Source of the DNA: Nonomuraea zeae
GTDB taxonomy: Bacteria > Actinomycetota > Actinomycetes > Streptosporangiales > Streptosporangiaceae
Length of the DNA: 58,045 nucleotides
Reading direction: 5' to 3'
NCBI RefSeq assembly: GCF_005889725.1
Contig: NZ_VCKX01000041.1
Span: 1-58,045, forward strand
Below, piece after piece: positions 1-9,135 of this stretch. A program made the translations under genes and the position numbers. A model generated the notes under the pieces. That model was not told the origin of the DNA, did no database searches, and saw only the letters and a list, made by a program, of their open reading frames with translations. How positions within the stretch are numbered: position 1 is the first letter of the stretch; every line of letters begins with the position of its first letter.

Positions 1-186
1 CGCCCGCGCCGCCCCGAGCGCCCAGCACGCGCGCGCCAGGTCGCGGCCCCCGCGCACGGCGTCGATCGCCCATTCCACCTCGGGCGCCCACCAGTCGTCC
101 GCCGGCGACCACCCCGCCACCATGCTCGCGCAGCGCCAACGCGACATCATGTCCGCCCTGTCCTCCTCGCCGTCGCTCCCCGCCAT
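1..186 (-). CDS. Hypothetical protein, N-terminal fragment (runs off the window)
   Basis: An open frame on the minus strand starts at an ATG at 184-186 and runs off the left edge, giving 62 residues. The translation begins MAGSDGEEDRADMM and is Trp- and acid-rich (WSPADDWW, then EVEWAIDAV), followed by a helical GRDLARACWALGAARA stretch. The composition and high GC3 look coding, and the frame sits divergently from the sigma-factor gene, so the roughly 150 bases between the two starts should hold both promoters. I do not recognise the family. The rest of the gene lies outside the window. Confidence 0.55.
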   Translation of the reverse strand, partial: MAGSDGEEDRADMMSRWRCASMVAGWSPADDWWAPEVEWAIDAVRGGRDLARACWALGAARA

Positions 187-338
187 GCGGCCTCCCCAGC
201 GGACCCGCCCGCGCCGGACCACGGCAGCGCGGGCCCCTTTCGATCCGGCCTTTCAGGTAAAGACGCGAGCGCGGTTTAGTCATGACGGCGAATGCGGAAT
301 GATTGCGCGTGGCAACCCCGCGTAATCGTGAGGTCACT

Positions 339-2687
339 ATGGGTGTCGAATCGCAGCAAAGCGATGGAGATCTTCTTCAGGAGGCAAGAGAGGGCAATGC
401 CGCGGCGTACGGGCAGCTCTACGAGCGCCACGTCGCCGCGGCCCGTGCGCTGGCCAGGCAGCTGGTACGGGGTGCCGAGGTCGAGGACGTGGTCGCGGAG
501 TCGTTCACGAAGATCCTCGACCTGGTGGGCAGGGGCGGCGGCCCCGACTCCGGCTTTCGCACCTATCTGCTGACCGTGGTGCGCCGCACCGTCTACGACC
601 GCTCCAGGATCGAGAGCCGTCAGGTGACCACGGGGGAGATCGAGCAGTACGACCCGGGGGTGCCCTTCGTCGATCCCGCGCTCGTCGGGCTGGAGAAGTC
701 GCTGATCGCCAGGGCCTACCTGTCGCTGCCCGAGCGCTGGCGGGCGGTGCTGTGGCACACCGAGGTGGAGCGGAGCAAGCCGGCCGACGTGGCGCCGCTG
801 CTGGGCCTGTCGGCCAACGGCGTGGCCGCGCTCGCCTACCGCGCCAGGGAGGGGCTGCGGCAGGCGTACCTGCAGATGCATCTGGGCGTGCCGCCGCAGC
901 ACGAGTGCCGTCCCGTGCTCGGCAAGATGGGCGCCTACGTGCGGGGCGGGCTGGCCAGGCGCGACTCGAAGGCAGTGGACGAGCACGTGGGCGACTGCGA
1001 GGAGTGCCACGGGGTGCTGCTCGAGCTGACCGACGTCAACCGCGGCCTGCGCGTCATGGTCGGGCCGCTGATCGCCGGCCCGCTGTTCGGCGGTTACGCG
1101 GCGGCGCTGGCCAAGTCGGCGGCCGCGGGCGGCGGCGCGGGCGGCCTGCTGCGGGTGCTCTGGTGGCTGCGGCGGGTGCCCAAGTCCCAGCAGGGCGCGA
1201 TGGCGGGCGGGATGGCCGTCGCGGTGGCCGCGGCGGTGGCGCTGGTGCTGGTCTCCACGGACGAGCCGATCAGGACGCCCCCGCCGCCCCCACCGGTCGC
1301 CCGGCCGTCCGCGTCGGTGCGCCCCGTCCCGGTGCCGCTGCCGCTGCCGCAGCCGAGCGAGGTGCCCGCGCGGGTGCCCGCCCCGGTCAAGGAGAAGAAG
1401 CCGGGCAAGGCCCGGCTGCGCGCGACGATCGACGCGCTCGGCGCACTCGTCCGCGCCCAGCCCGGCATCGTCGGCATGCGCCTGCGCAATTACGGCGACG
1501 GGCCGAGCGAGGAGCTGGCCGCGTACGTGGACCTCCCGGCGGGGGTGACGCTCATCCCGCCGGTCCGGCGCGGCCAGGGCGTCGCCGTGCTCGACCCCGT
1601 GGGCACGGTGGACGGCTGGGCGTGCCGGCCGTCGGGTCACGGCGCCCGCTGCGCCAGGCAGCCGCTGGCCGCGGGGCAGGGGACGGCGGTGTTCCTGCGG
1701 GTGCGGGTGGCGGAGGAGGCGCCGGGCGGCGCCGGCCCCGCCGTACGCGTGGACGCGGGCACGCTGCATCTCAAGGCGCGGGCCGAGCAGGGCGTGGTGA
1801 CGACGGGAGCGCCCGCCAGGTTCGCCACCGACGGGAAGGTGACCGTCAGGGCGGTCGGCAACTCCCTGCTGAGCTGCCCGGAGGAGCGGGCGGGCTGCGA
1901 GGAGGCCCGCCGGCGCGAGGGCGACCAGCGCGACAACGACCTGTGGCCGATGACCGCGATCGACCGGGACGAAAATGCGAGCACCAAGGTCTCCAGCGGT
2001 GCCGAGCTGTCCCTGCCGAAGGGCGGCCAGGTCGTGTGGGCCGGGCTCTACTGGTCGGCGAGCGGTGAGCAGGCGGGGCCGATCAAGATCCGGCCGCCGG
2101 GGCGGCGCAAATATGTGACCATCCGGCCCAACGAGGTGGCGGTGCGCGAGCTGCCGCTGGGCCCGGTCTACCAGGCGTTCGCCGACGTCAGCGGGCTGGT
2201 CGGCAACGCGCGCAAGGACGGCACGTGGTGGGCGGCCGACGCCCCGCTGGAGGAGGGCGTCGCCCGTCATGCCGGATGGAGCCTGGTGCTGATCGTCACC
2301 GATCCCGCGGAGCCGTACAGCCAGGCCGTGGTGCTCGACACGGCCACCGTGATCGGCGGCGGGACCCGGCGCGTGCGGATCCCGCTGGGCGGGCTGAGCC
2401 CGGCCGCGGCGCCCGCCCGGGTCGAGCTGGTGACGTGGGAGGGGGACGCCGACCTCAAGGGTGACAAGGTCTCGCTCGGGTCCGGCGCGCTGACTCCCTC
2501 GGGCGGCGACCGCGATCTCACGAACGTCTTCGACGGCTCGTCGGGCGGCGTGGCGGAGATGACGTTCGGCGCCGACGTCGATACGGTCAGCGCTGAGCTC
2601 GGGGTGGATCCCGGCCTGACGATCGCCACGGACAAGGACGTGGTCCTGTTCGGGGTGGCCGCGCTGAGCGTGCGGGCGCGCTCGTGA
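339..2687 (+). CDS. ECF sigma factor fused to zinc finger, membrane segment and extracytoplasmic domain
   Basis: The protein is 782 aa from ATG 339. A TTG at 303 extends the frame, but GTGAGG just before 339 and the start MGVESQQSDGDLL favour 339. Residues about 10-90 are sigma region 2 and about 125-180 region 4 (LPERWRAVLWHTEV, then a helix-turn-helix ADVAPLLGLSANGVAALAYRA). Residues about 186-222 form a ZAS-like zinc site (HEC, then HVGDCEEC). One transmembrane helix lies at about 289-306, then a Pro-rich stalk, then about 430 residues outside the membrane with a close Cys pair near 513/520. The ectodomain shows the GWSLVLIVTDP pattern and beta-rich character of DUF11/DUF3344-like surface proteins. 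Ordinary ECF factors are about 200 aa and soluble. The order suggests one polypeptide joining sensor, anti-sigma-like region and sigma factor (inference). Release by proteolysis would be one way to act on RNA polymerase. Confidence 0.88.
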   Translation: MGVESQQSDGDLLQEAREGNAAAYGQLYERHVAAARALARQLVRGAEVEDVVAESFTKILDLVGRGGGPDSGFRTYLLTVVRRTVYDRSRIESRQVTTGEIEQYDPGVPFVDPALVGLEKSLIARAYLSLPERWRAVLWHTEVERSKPADVAPLLGLSANGVAALAYRAREGLRQAYLQMHLGVPPQHECRPVLGKMGAYVRGGLARRDSKAVDEHVGDCEECHGVLLELTDVNRGLRVMVGPLIAGPLFGGYAAALAKSAAAGGGAGGLLRVLWWLRRVPKSQQGAMAGGMAVAVAAAVALVLVSTDEPIRTPPPPPPVARPSASVRPVPVPLPLPQPSEVPARVPAPVKEKKPGKARLRATIDALGALVRAQPGIVGMRLRNYGDGPSEELAAYVDLPAGVTLIPPVRRGQGVAVLDPVGTVDGWACRPSGHGARCARQPLAAGQGTAVFLRVRVAEEAPGGAGPAVRVDAGTLHLKARAEQGVVTTGAPARFATDGKVTVRAVGNSLLSCPEERAGCEEARRREGDQRDNDLWPMTAIDRDENASTKVSSGAELSLPKGGQVVWAGLYWSASGEQAGPIKIRPPGRRKYVTIRPNEVAVRELPLGPVYQAFADVSGLVGNARKDGTWWAADAPLEEGVARHAGWSLVLIVTDPAEPYSQAVVLDTATVIGGGTRRVRIPLGGLSPAAAPARVELVTWEGDADLKGDKVSLGSGALTPSGGDRDLTNVFDGSSGGVAEMTFGADVDTVSAELGVDPGLTIATDKDVVLFGVAALSVRARS

Positions 2688-2813
2688 CCGCAAATGGGAC
2701 AAACTGGTACGGTCTGCCTAAATGTCCAGGGGTGACGGCGGGGGCGGGTCGAATCGTCGGGATTAACCCTCGCGCGATCACCTGCTTTCATTACCCTGAG
2801 AGAGGGCCGCCGA

Positions 2814-2851
2814 GTCCGGTCTCTGACGGTGCAGAGCCAGCAAGGTCGGAC
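2814..2851 (+). promoter_or_regulatory. Nested hairpin in the leader of the NYN gene
   Basis: Two nested inverted repeats sit just upstream of the ribosome binding site of the gene at 2868: outer GTCCG (2814-2818) pairs with CGGAC (2847-2851), and inner CTCTG (2821-2825) pairs with CAGAG (2832-2836). A GGAAAGGGG ribosome binding site follows at about 2857-2865. It could control translation initiation. I do not recognise a known riboswitch class, and the stems are short. Confidence 0.3.
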
Positions 2852-2867
2852 CACCAGGAAAGGGGCG

Positions 2868-4130
2868 GTGTCAGTGGATCGCTGTGCGCTGTTCGTGGAC
2901 GCTGGCTATCTGCTGGCTGATGGAGCGATGGCCGTGCACGGCACCCGTCATCGCGAAGCGGTTGCCTGGGACTACCCGGGGCTGCTCCAGCTGATGACCG
3001 GCCTGTCGCGCGAGCGCACCGGACTGCCGCTGCTGCGGTGCTACTGGTACGAAGCGACGGTCGAAGGCCGCCGCACGCCGGAGCACGACGCACTGGCCGA
3101 CATACCCGGGCTCAAGCTCAGACTGTCGCGCATCAGGCCCGGCCGGCGCGAAGGCGTCGACGCCCAGGTGCACCGCGACCTGATGACCCTCGCCCGCAAC
3201 AACGCCATCTGCGACGCGGTGGTCGTCAGCGGGGACGAGGACCTGGCGCAGGTCGTGTGCGACGCCCAGGACCTCGGCATCAGGGTGAGCGTGATCCACA
3301 TCGCGGCCGACGGCGGCTGGGCCGTGTCGCGGTCGCTCCGCCAGGAGTGCGACGACCTGGTCGAGCTGGGGGCGGTGCACCTGCGCCCCTACGTCAGCCT
3401 CGTCACCGGCGTCCCCGAGTCCTCCAACGGGCACCAGCCGCTCAGCAACGGGCACGCCGCCCACTCGCTGCCGCCGGCCCCGCCCTCGCTCCCGCCCTCG
3501 ACGTCCGCGTCCCTGCCGTCATTGCCGTCGCTGCCGCACACGCCGCAGGCCGGCGGCAGCCACGCGGCCGGCTCGCCCTCCAGCCAGCCCTCCTCCAACG
3601 GGTCCTCGCCGTCCTCGGGGCGCGGCCACTCGCCGACGCCGCCCGCGCTGCCGTCCTACACCAGCTACCAACAGGAGCAGCCGGCCTCCCCGCCGCCCGT
3701 CCCGCCGTCATCGGCGCCGGTGACCGGGCCCATCCAGGCGCAGCCGCAGTCGCAGCAGCAGTCGCCGAGCACAGGGCAGTTCTCCACGCCGTCCAGCGGG
3801 TCGTACCAGCCCTCGCAGCTCGGCCCGTACAGCGGGCCGCAGCCCGCGCCGGTCAACCCGCCGTCGGCCGCCACAGCGGGCGCCACGACCCTGGCCGACG
3901 CCGTCAAGGCCGCCCACCGGGAGGGCCACGACTTCGGCGACTCCGTCGCCCGCGACGCCCCGGCGCTGTGGCTGGAGGCGGTGCTCGCACGCAAGCCGCG
4001 CATGCCCTCCGACCTGGAGGCCCGGCTGTTGCAGGGGTCCTCGCTGCCGATCGACTTCCTGCTGCACGACGAGGTCAGGCACGCGCTGCGGCGCGGCTTC
4101 TGGGACGCCTTGGAACGCGCCCGCCACTGA
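2868..4130 (+). CDS. NYN (PIN-like) domain protein with long low-complexity linker
   Basis: The start is GTG 2868, preceded by AGGAAAGGGG; a second GTG at 2874 is also possible. The product is 420 aa. The first about 185 residues are a NYN domain, a Mg-dependent PIN-like RNase fold, with the expected acidic positions in LFVDAGYLL, VDAQVHRDLMTLA and VVSGDEDLAQV. Residues about 190-340 are Ser/Pro/Gln/Gly-rich and look disordered. The last about 80 residues (LADAVKAAHREGHDFGDSVA, then DFLLHDEVRHALRRGFWDAL) form a second helical domain. The likely role is cleavage or binding of structured RNA (family inference); the substrate is unknown. It reads away from the sigma gene and converges on the response regulator across a shared hairpin. 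Confidence 0.85.
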   Translation: MSVDRCALFVDAGYLLADGAMAVHGTRHREAVAWDYPGLLQLMTGLSRERTGLPLLRCYWYEATVEGRRTPEHDALADIPGLKLRLSRIRPGRREGVDAQVHRDLMTLARNNAICDAVVVSGDEDLAQVVCDAQDLGIRVSVIHIAADGGWAVSRSLRQECDDLVELGAVHLRPYVSLVTGVPESSNGHQPLSNGHAAHSLPPAPPSLPPSTSASLPSLPSLPHTPQAGGSHAAGSPSSQPSSNGSSPSSGRGHSPTPPALPSYTSYQQEQPASPPPVPPSSAPVTGPIQAQPQSQQQSPSTGQFSTPSSGSYQPSQLGPYSGPQPAPVNPPSAATAGATTLADAVKAAHREGHDFGDSVARDAPALWLEAVLARKPRMPSDLEARLLQGSSLPIDFLLHDEVRHALRRGFWDALERARH

Positions 4131-4161
4131 CCGGCCCATCCCGCAGCCGCAAACGCGACGA

Positions 4162-4188
4162 CCCCGGACGCCTGTGAGACGTCCGGGG
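4162..4188. terminator. Bidirectional hairpin terminator
   Basis: A perfect 9-bp stem, CCCCGGACG (4162-4170) and CGTCCGGGG (4180-4188), has a 9-base loop. It lies between the convergent ends of the NYN gene (4130) and the response regulator (4204). No clear T-run follows on either side, which is usual for actinomycete terminators. Confidence 0.7.
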
Positions 4189-4203
4189 CCGGCGGGTAGG
4201 TGC

Positions 4204-4833
4204 TCAGGACAGCGCGTCGAACCCGGCACGCAGATGGGTCAGCCGGTCGGCCAGGTCGGCCAACGGCACGGCCAGCGCGGGATCCTGCGACTTGCGCGCC
4301 AGCTCCCGCACCCTGTCCAGCTCGTCCTCCACCACGGTCAGCCGCCGCGCCAGCTCCGGCAGCACGGAGGCGTGGTCGCCCGCCCCGGGCGGCAGCTCGC
4401 CGCTCACCCGGTCGCGCAGCAGCGACGCCTGCTCAGCCAGGCGCTTGTTCATGTTGTACAGCTCGGTGAACACCGACACCTTCGCCCGCAGCACCCACGG
4501 GTCGAACGGCTTGGTCAGATAGTCGACCGCGCCCGCCGCGTAGCCGCGGAAGGCGTAGTCGGGAGCGCTGTCCACCACGGTCAGGAAGATGATCGGGATG
4601 TTCCTGGTCCGCTCCCGCCGCTTGATGTGCGCGGCCGTCTCGAACCCATCCATCCCCGGCATTCGCACATCCAGCAGGATGAGCGCGAACTCCGTGTTGA
4701 GCAGCGCTTTGAGCGCCTCCTCGCCGGACCTGGCGCGTATGGGCACCAGGTCGAGAGAGCTCAGGATGGCTTCGAGAGCGATCAGGTTCTCCTCGCGGTC
4801 ATCGACCAGGAGGATCTTGGCACGATCCGGCAT
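4204..4833 (-). CDS. Response regulator with coiled-coil output
   Basis: The 209-aa product has a CheY-like receiver at residues 5-120. It has the acidic pair D11/D12, the phospho-acceptor Asp55 ([13 protein letters not shown]), Thr85 and Lys108 (YLTKPFDPW). The remaining about 90 residues are charged helices, with no DNA-binding or enzymatic domain, so it probably acts through protein contacts. The ATG lies 3 bases after the stop of the hybrid kinase gene, with GAAGGG overlapping that gene's end, so the two are cotranscribed and this is the natural partner of that kinase. Asp55 probably receives phosphate from the kinase's own receiver or histidine (inference). Confidence 0.93.
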   Translation of the reverse strand: MPDRAKILLVDDREENLIALEAILSSLDLVPIRARSGEEALKALLNTEFALILLDVRMPGMDGFETAAHIKRRERTRNIPIIFLTVVDSAPDYAFRGYAAGAVDYLTKPFDPWVLRAKVSVFTELYNMNKRLAEQASLLRDRVSGELPPGAGDHASVLPELARRLTVVEDELDRVRELARKSQDPALAVPLADLADRLTHLRAGFDALS

Positions 4834-4836
4834 CGA

Positions 4837-7800
4837 TCACGACCCTTCGACAGATGAGTCGGACGCGGATCCCCGCCCGCGGCTGAGCCAGCCACGCAGG
4901 CGTTCGAGCAGGCGGTCCACGTCGACCGGCTTGGGTACGTAGTCGGAAGCGCCCGAGGCGATGCTCTTCTCTCGGTCGCCTCGCATGACCTTGGCGGTCA
5001 GCGCGATGATCGGCAGGTCCGCGAACTGAGGCATGCGGCGGATGGCCGAGGTCGTCGCCCAGCCGTCCATCTCCGGCATCATGATGTCCATCAGCACGAG
5101 CGCGACGTCCTCGTTCCGTTCGAGCTGCTCGATCCCTTCTCGCCCGTTTTCAGCGTAGACGACCGTGGACCCGTGCCGCTCCAGGACGCTGGTGAGCGCG
5201 AACACGTTCCGGATGTCGTCGTCGACGATGAGGATCTTCGCGCCGTTCAGCGGGTCGTCGCCCTGCCACTGGGTGGGCACCTCGGCCGGCGGCTCGACCA
5301 GCTCGGGCATCGACAGGTCCAGCGGCAGCGGCGGCTCGGGCGTCGAGGCGGAGGGCTCCTCGATCGGCGAGGCCATGAGCTGCCTGCGAGTGGCCACGCC
5401 GCCGTCGGTGGCGGCCAGCGGGCCGGTGTAGGAGGCCGGCAGGTAGAGGGTGAACGTGCTGCCCTTGCCCAGCTCGCTGTCCACGTGGATCTCGCCGCCC
5501 AGGAGGCGGGCGATGTCCCGGCAGATCGCCAGGCCCAGGCCCGTGCCGCCGTATTTCCGGCTGGTGGTCCCGTCGGCCTGCCTGAACGCCTCGAAGATGA
5601 CGTCCCGCTTGTCGGGCGCGATGCCGATGCCGGTGTCGATCACGGAGAAGGCCAGCAGGTCGTCGGCCTCGTGCAGGGTGTCGTCGTCGAAGTCGACCCC
5701 GGCGGGCGCCTTCGAGACCCGCAGCTTCACCTCGCCCCGGGGGGTGAACTTCACCGCGTTGGACAGCAGGTTGCGCATCACCTGCTGCAGCCGCTGCTCG
5801 TCGGCGCGCAGCTCCTGCGGCACGTCGGACTCGACGTCCACGCTGAACGACAGCCCCTTGTCCTGCGCCAGCGGCGCGAACGCCGCCTCCAGCAGGTCGA
5901 CCATCTTGGGCAGCGACACCTGGATCGGATGGATGTCCATCCGGCCCGCCTCGACCTTCGACAGGTCGAGCATGTCGTTGATGAGCTGGAGCAGCGCCGA
6001 GCCCGCGCTGTGGATCGTCCGGGCGAACTCGACCTGCTGCGAGGTCAGGTTGCCTTCGGCGTTCTCGGTCAGCAGCTTGGCCAGCACCAGCAGGCTGTTG
6101 AGCGGCGTGCGCAGCTCGTGGGACATGTTCGCGAGGAACTCGGACTTGTAGCGCGAGGACACCGCGAGCTGCTCGGCGCGCTCCTCAAGGGTGCGGCGGG
6201 CCTGCTCGATCTGGAAGTTCTGGATCTCGATCGCGCGGTTCTGCTTGGCCAGCAGCGCCGCCTTGTCCTCCAGCTCGGCGTTGGACCTGCGCAGCTCCTC
6301 CTGCTGGCGCTGCAGCTCGTCGGAACGCTCCTGCAGCTCGCGGGTCAGTCGCTGCGACTCCGTCAGCAGGTCTTCGGTGCGCGAGTTGGCGATGATCGTG
6401 TTCATCGTGACGCCGATGGTCTCGACGAGCTGCGTCAGGAAGTCGAGGTGCACCTCTCCGAACGGCGTGAACGAGGCCAGCTCCAGCACGCCGAGCACCC
6501 GGTGCTCGAACAGGATCGGCAGCACCACGATCTGCGCCGGCGTGGACTGGCTGAGCCCGCTGTCGATGGTGATGAACTGCGGCGGCACGTCGTCGAGGAC
6601 GATGTGGCTGCCCTCGGCCGCCGCCTGCCCGACGATGCCCTCGCCGATCCCGAACCGCCGGCGCGGCCCCCTGTCGGGGCGTACGCCGTAGCCGCCGATC
6701 AGGACCAGCTCGTGGTCACCCTCGGGGTCGATGCCGTAGAAGGCGCCGTAGCGGGCCGAGACGAGCGGCGTCAGCTCGCTCATCGTCAGCTTGGCGACCT
6801 CCAGCAGGTCGCGGTGGCCCTGCATGAGCCTGGAGATGCGGGCCAGGTTGGACTTGAGCCAGTCCTGCTCCTGGTTGGCCTGGGTGGTCTCGCGGAGGTT
6901 GGCCACCATCGAGTTGATGTTGTCCTTCAGCTCCGCCAGCTCGCCCTGCGCCTCGACGGCGATCGAGCGGGTCAGGTCGCCGCGCGCCACGGCGCTGGTG
7001 ACGGTCGCGATGGCGCGGATCTGGGTGGTGAGGCTGCCCGCCAGCTCGTTGACGCTCTCGGTGAGCCGCTTCCACGTGCCCTCGACGCCCTCGACCCGCG
7101 CCTGACCGCCGAGCTGGCCGTCGGAGCCCACCTCGCGGGCGACTCGGGTCACCTCGGAGGCGAACGAGGACAGCTGGTCGACCATCCGGTTGACGGTGGT
7201 CTTGAGCGCCAGGATCTCGCCCTGGGCGTCCACGTCGATCTTGCGGGTCAGGTCGCCGTTGGCGACCGCGGTGGTCACCTCGGCGATGTTGCGCACCTGG
7301 TAGGTCAGGTTGTTGGCCATCGAGTTGACGTTGTCGGTGAGGTCCTTCCAGACACCCGACACGCCCTTCACCCTGGCCTGGCCGCCCAGCTGGCCCTGCG
7401 TGCCCACCTCGCGGGCCACTCGGGTCACCTCGTCGGCGAAGGAGGACAGCTGGTCCACCATCGTGTTCAGGGTGTCCTTCAGCTGGAGGATCTCGCCCTG
7501 CGCGTCAACGGTGATCTTCTTCGACAGGTTGCCCTGGGCCACGGCGGAGGAGACCGCGGCGATCTGGCGCACCTGGGAGGTCAGGTTGTTGGCCATCGAG
7601 TTGACGTTGTCGGTGAGGTCCTTCCACACCCCGGACACGCCGCGCACCTGGGCCTGGCCGCCGAGCTGGCCCTCGGTGCCCACCTCGCGGGCGACTCGGG
7701 TCACCTCGGAGGCGAACGACGAGAGCTGCTCCACCATCGTGTTCATGGTCGACTTGAGCTCGAGGATCTCGCCCTGGGCGTCCACGTCGATCTTGCGGGT

Positions 7801-9015
7801 CAGGTCGCCGTTGGCCACCGCCGTCGTCACCTGGGCGATGTTGCGGACCTGGTAGGTCAGGTTGTTGGCCATCGAGTTGACGTTGTCGGTGAGGTCCTTC
7901 CATACGCCCGACACGCCCTTCACCTCGGCCCGGCCGCCCAGCTTCCCTTCGGTGCCGACCTCGCGGGCCACTCGGGTGACCTCGTCGGCGAAGGAGGACA
8001 GCTGGTCGACCATCGTGTTCAGGGTGTCCTTCAGCTGGAGGATCTCGCCCTGCGCGTCAACGGTGATCTTCTTCGACAGATTGCCCTGGGCCACCGCCGT
8101 CGCCACGGTCGCGATGCTGCGCACCTGCGAGGTGAGGTTGTTGGCCATGAAGTTGACGTTGTCGGTGAGGTCCTTCCAGACGCCCGACACGCCGGTCACC
8201 TGGGCCTGCCCGCCTAGCTGGCCCTCGGTGCCCACCTCGCGGGCGACTCGCGTCACCTCTTCCGCGAAGCCGGAGAGCTGGTCGACCATCGTGTTGACGG
8301 TGTTCTTCAGCTCGAACATCTCGCCCACCGCGTCGACCGTCACCTTGCGGCTCAGGTCGCCCTTGGCCACCGCGGTGGTCACCACGGCGATGTCGCGCAC
8401 CTGCGCGGCCACGCGGGACGACATCGTGTTGACCGCCTCGGTGAGGTCGCGCCAGCTCCCGGACATGCCGCGCAGGTTGGCGCTGCCGCCCAGCCGGCCT
8501 TCCGTGCCCGCCTCGCGCGCCACCCTCGTGACCTCGGAGTTGAACAGCGCGAGCTGATCCACCATGCCGTTGATGGCCTTGCCCAGGCGGCGCACCTCGC
8601 CGCGGGCCGACCGGTCGAGGTCGATCCGCCGCGACAGGTCGCCCTTGGCCACCGCGTCGATCACGTCGGCGGCGCCGCTCACCGGGCTCACCAGGGCGTC
8701 GATCAGCATGTTGACCGACTCGACACTCTCCGCCCAGGCGCCGACCCCAGGCCCGGGCGTCAGGCGCTCGCTGAACCGGCCTTCCTTGACTACTTCTTTA
8801 CGTACGCGCACCAGCTCGTTGGCCAGATGCTCGCGACGGTCGGCCACTTCGTTGAGCAGCAGCCGCACCTCGCTGAGTATGCCGGCGGGCGCATGAGGAA
8901 CCCGACGCCGGAAGTCGCCGTCACGCCAAGAGAAGAGAGTCTCCAGGATAGGCACGAGATCCGACTCGGTATAGGTCCTCTCCTCCGGGCTTGGCGCGGC
9001 CTTGGCCGTGGTCAT
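4837..9015 (-). CDS. Soluble hybrid histidine kinase with seven HAMP units, GAF and receiver
   Basis: ATG 9015 has GGAGG four bases upstream; a GTG at 9066 in the same frame has no ribosome binding site. The product is 1392 aa with no transmembrane segment. Order: short N-terminal helical region; about seven HAMP-type units of about 92 aa (residues about 105-710; each has AVAxGDLSRKIxVDAxGE, [26 protein letters not shown] and WKDLTDNVN); a GAF domain (about 745-880); a coiled coil; HisKA with His966 in MSHELRTPL; HATPase_c (NLLSNAVKF and GGTGLGLAI); and a receiver with Asp1310. This is the architecture of group III, Nik1-like kinases. It forms an operon with the response regulator at 4204 and lies divergent from a PP2C phosphatase at 9136. 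The signal is unknown and must be cytoplasmic. Confidence 0.95.
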   Translation of the reverse strand: MTTAKAAPSPEERTYTESDLVPILETLFSWRDGDFRRRVPHAPAGILSEVRLLLNEVADRREHLANELVRVRKEVVKEGRFSERLTPGPGVGAWAESVESVNMLIDALVSPVSGAADVIDAVAKGDLSRRIDLDRSARGEVRRLGKAINGMVDQLALFNSEVTRVAREAGTEGRLGGSANLRGMSGSWRDLTEAVNTMSSRVAAQVRDIAVVTTAVAKGDLSRKVTVDAVGEMFELKNTVNTMVDQLSGFAEEVTRVAREVGTEGQLGGQAQVTGVSGVWKDLTDNVNFMANNLTSQVRSIATVATAVAQGNLSKKITVDAQGEILQLKDTLNTMVDQLSSFADEVTRVAREVGTEGKLGGRAEVKGVSGVWKDLTDNVNSMANNLTYQVRNIAQVTTAVANGDLTRKIDVDAQGEILELKSTMNTMVEQLSSFASEVTRVAREVGTEGQLGGQAQVRGVSGVWKDLTDNVNSMANNLTSQVRQIAAVSSAVAQGNLSKKITVDAQGEILQLKDTLNTMVDQLSSFADEVTRVAREVGTQGQLGGQARVKGVSGVWKDLTDNVNSMANNLTYQVRNIAEVTTAVANGDLTRKIDVDAQGEILALKTTVNRMVDQLSSFASEVTRVAREVGSDGQLGGQARVEGVEGTWKRLTESVNELAGSLTTQIRAIATVTSAVARGDLTRSIAVEAQGELAELKDNINSMVANLRETTQANQEQDWLKSNLARISRLMQGHRDLLEVAKLTMSELTPLVSARYGAFYGIDPEGDHELVLIGGYGVRPDRGPRRRFGIGEGIVGQAAAEGSHIVLDDVPPQFITIDSGLSQSTPAQIVVLPILFEHRVLGVLELASFTPFGEVHLDFLTQLVETIGVTMNTIIANSRTEDLLTESQRLTRELQERSDELQRQQEELRRSNAELEDKAALLAKQNRAIEIQNFQIEQARRTLEERAEQLAVSSRYKSEFLANMSHELRTPLNSLLVLAKLLTENAEGNLTSQQVEFARTIHSAGSALLQLINDMLDLSKVEAGRMDIHPIQVSLPKMVDLLEAAFAPLAQDKGLSFSVDVESDVPQELRADEQRLQQVMRNLLSNAVKFTPRGEVKLRVSKAPAGVDFDDDTLHEADDLLAFSVIDTGIGIAPDKRDVIFEAFRQADGTTSRKYGGTGLGLAICRDIARLLGGEIHVDSELGKGSTFTLYLPASYTGPLAATDGGVATRRQLMASPIEEPSASTPEPPLPLDLSMPELVEPPAEVPTQWQGDDPLNGAKILIVDDDIRNVFALTSVLERHGSTVVYAENGREGIEQLERNEDVALVLMDIMMPEMDGWATTSAIRRMPQFADLPIIALTAKVMRGDREKSIASGASDYVPKPVDVDRLLERLRGWLSRGRGSASDSSVEGS
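6888..8700 (-). repeat. Intragenic tandem HAMP repeat (about 276-nt unit)
   Basis: The HAMP part of the kinase gene is a DNA-level tandem repeat with a period of about 276 nt. The string GTTGACGTTGTCGGTGAGGT recurs at about 7325, 7600, 7875 and 8152. Units 3 and 5 are almost identical over about 92 residues, and units 4 and 6 share their first half. The segment TCAACGGTGATCTTCTTCGA appears near 7506 and again 552 nt later. That spacing equals two units, which points to a recent duplication or conversion of a two-HAMP block. Confidence 0.9.
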
Positions 9016-9135
9016 GGGGCCTCCTTCACTCGCGGCGGGCTCCGGCGAGTGATTCAAGTCTGTCACGATGAGTAGCTCGTAGTCCTGCCCTTGGATTTAC
9101 CCCAAGTCAGCGGGAAGTGTGGTAGGCACGTGAGG

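Noticed and set aside
276..2702. Long minus-strand frame (808 codons) opposite the sigma gene
   Set aside because: It is the mirror of a GC3-rich gene; the translation is Arg/His/Gly-rich with no domains, while the plus strand has clear sigma motifs.
2814..2851. Known riboswitch (cobalamin, c-di-AMP, SAM)
   Set aside because: No conserved core of these classes could be recognised; only short nested stems are present.
5173..8217. 1014-codon plus-strand frame opposite the hybrid kinase
   Set aside because: Its repeats are only the complement of the HAMP repeats and its composition is that of an antisense shadow.
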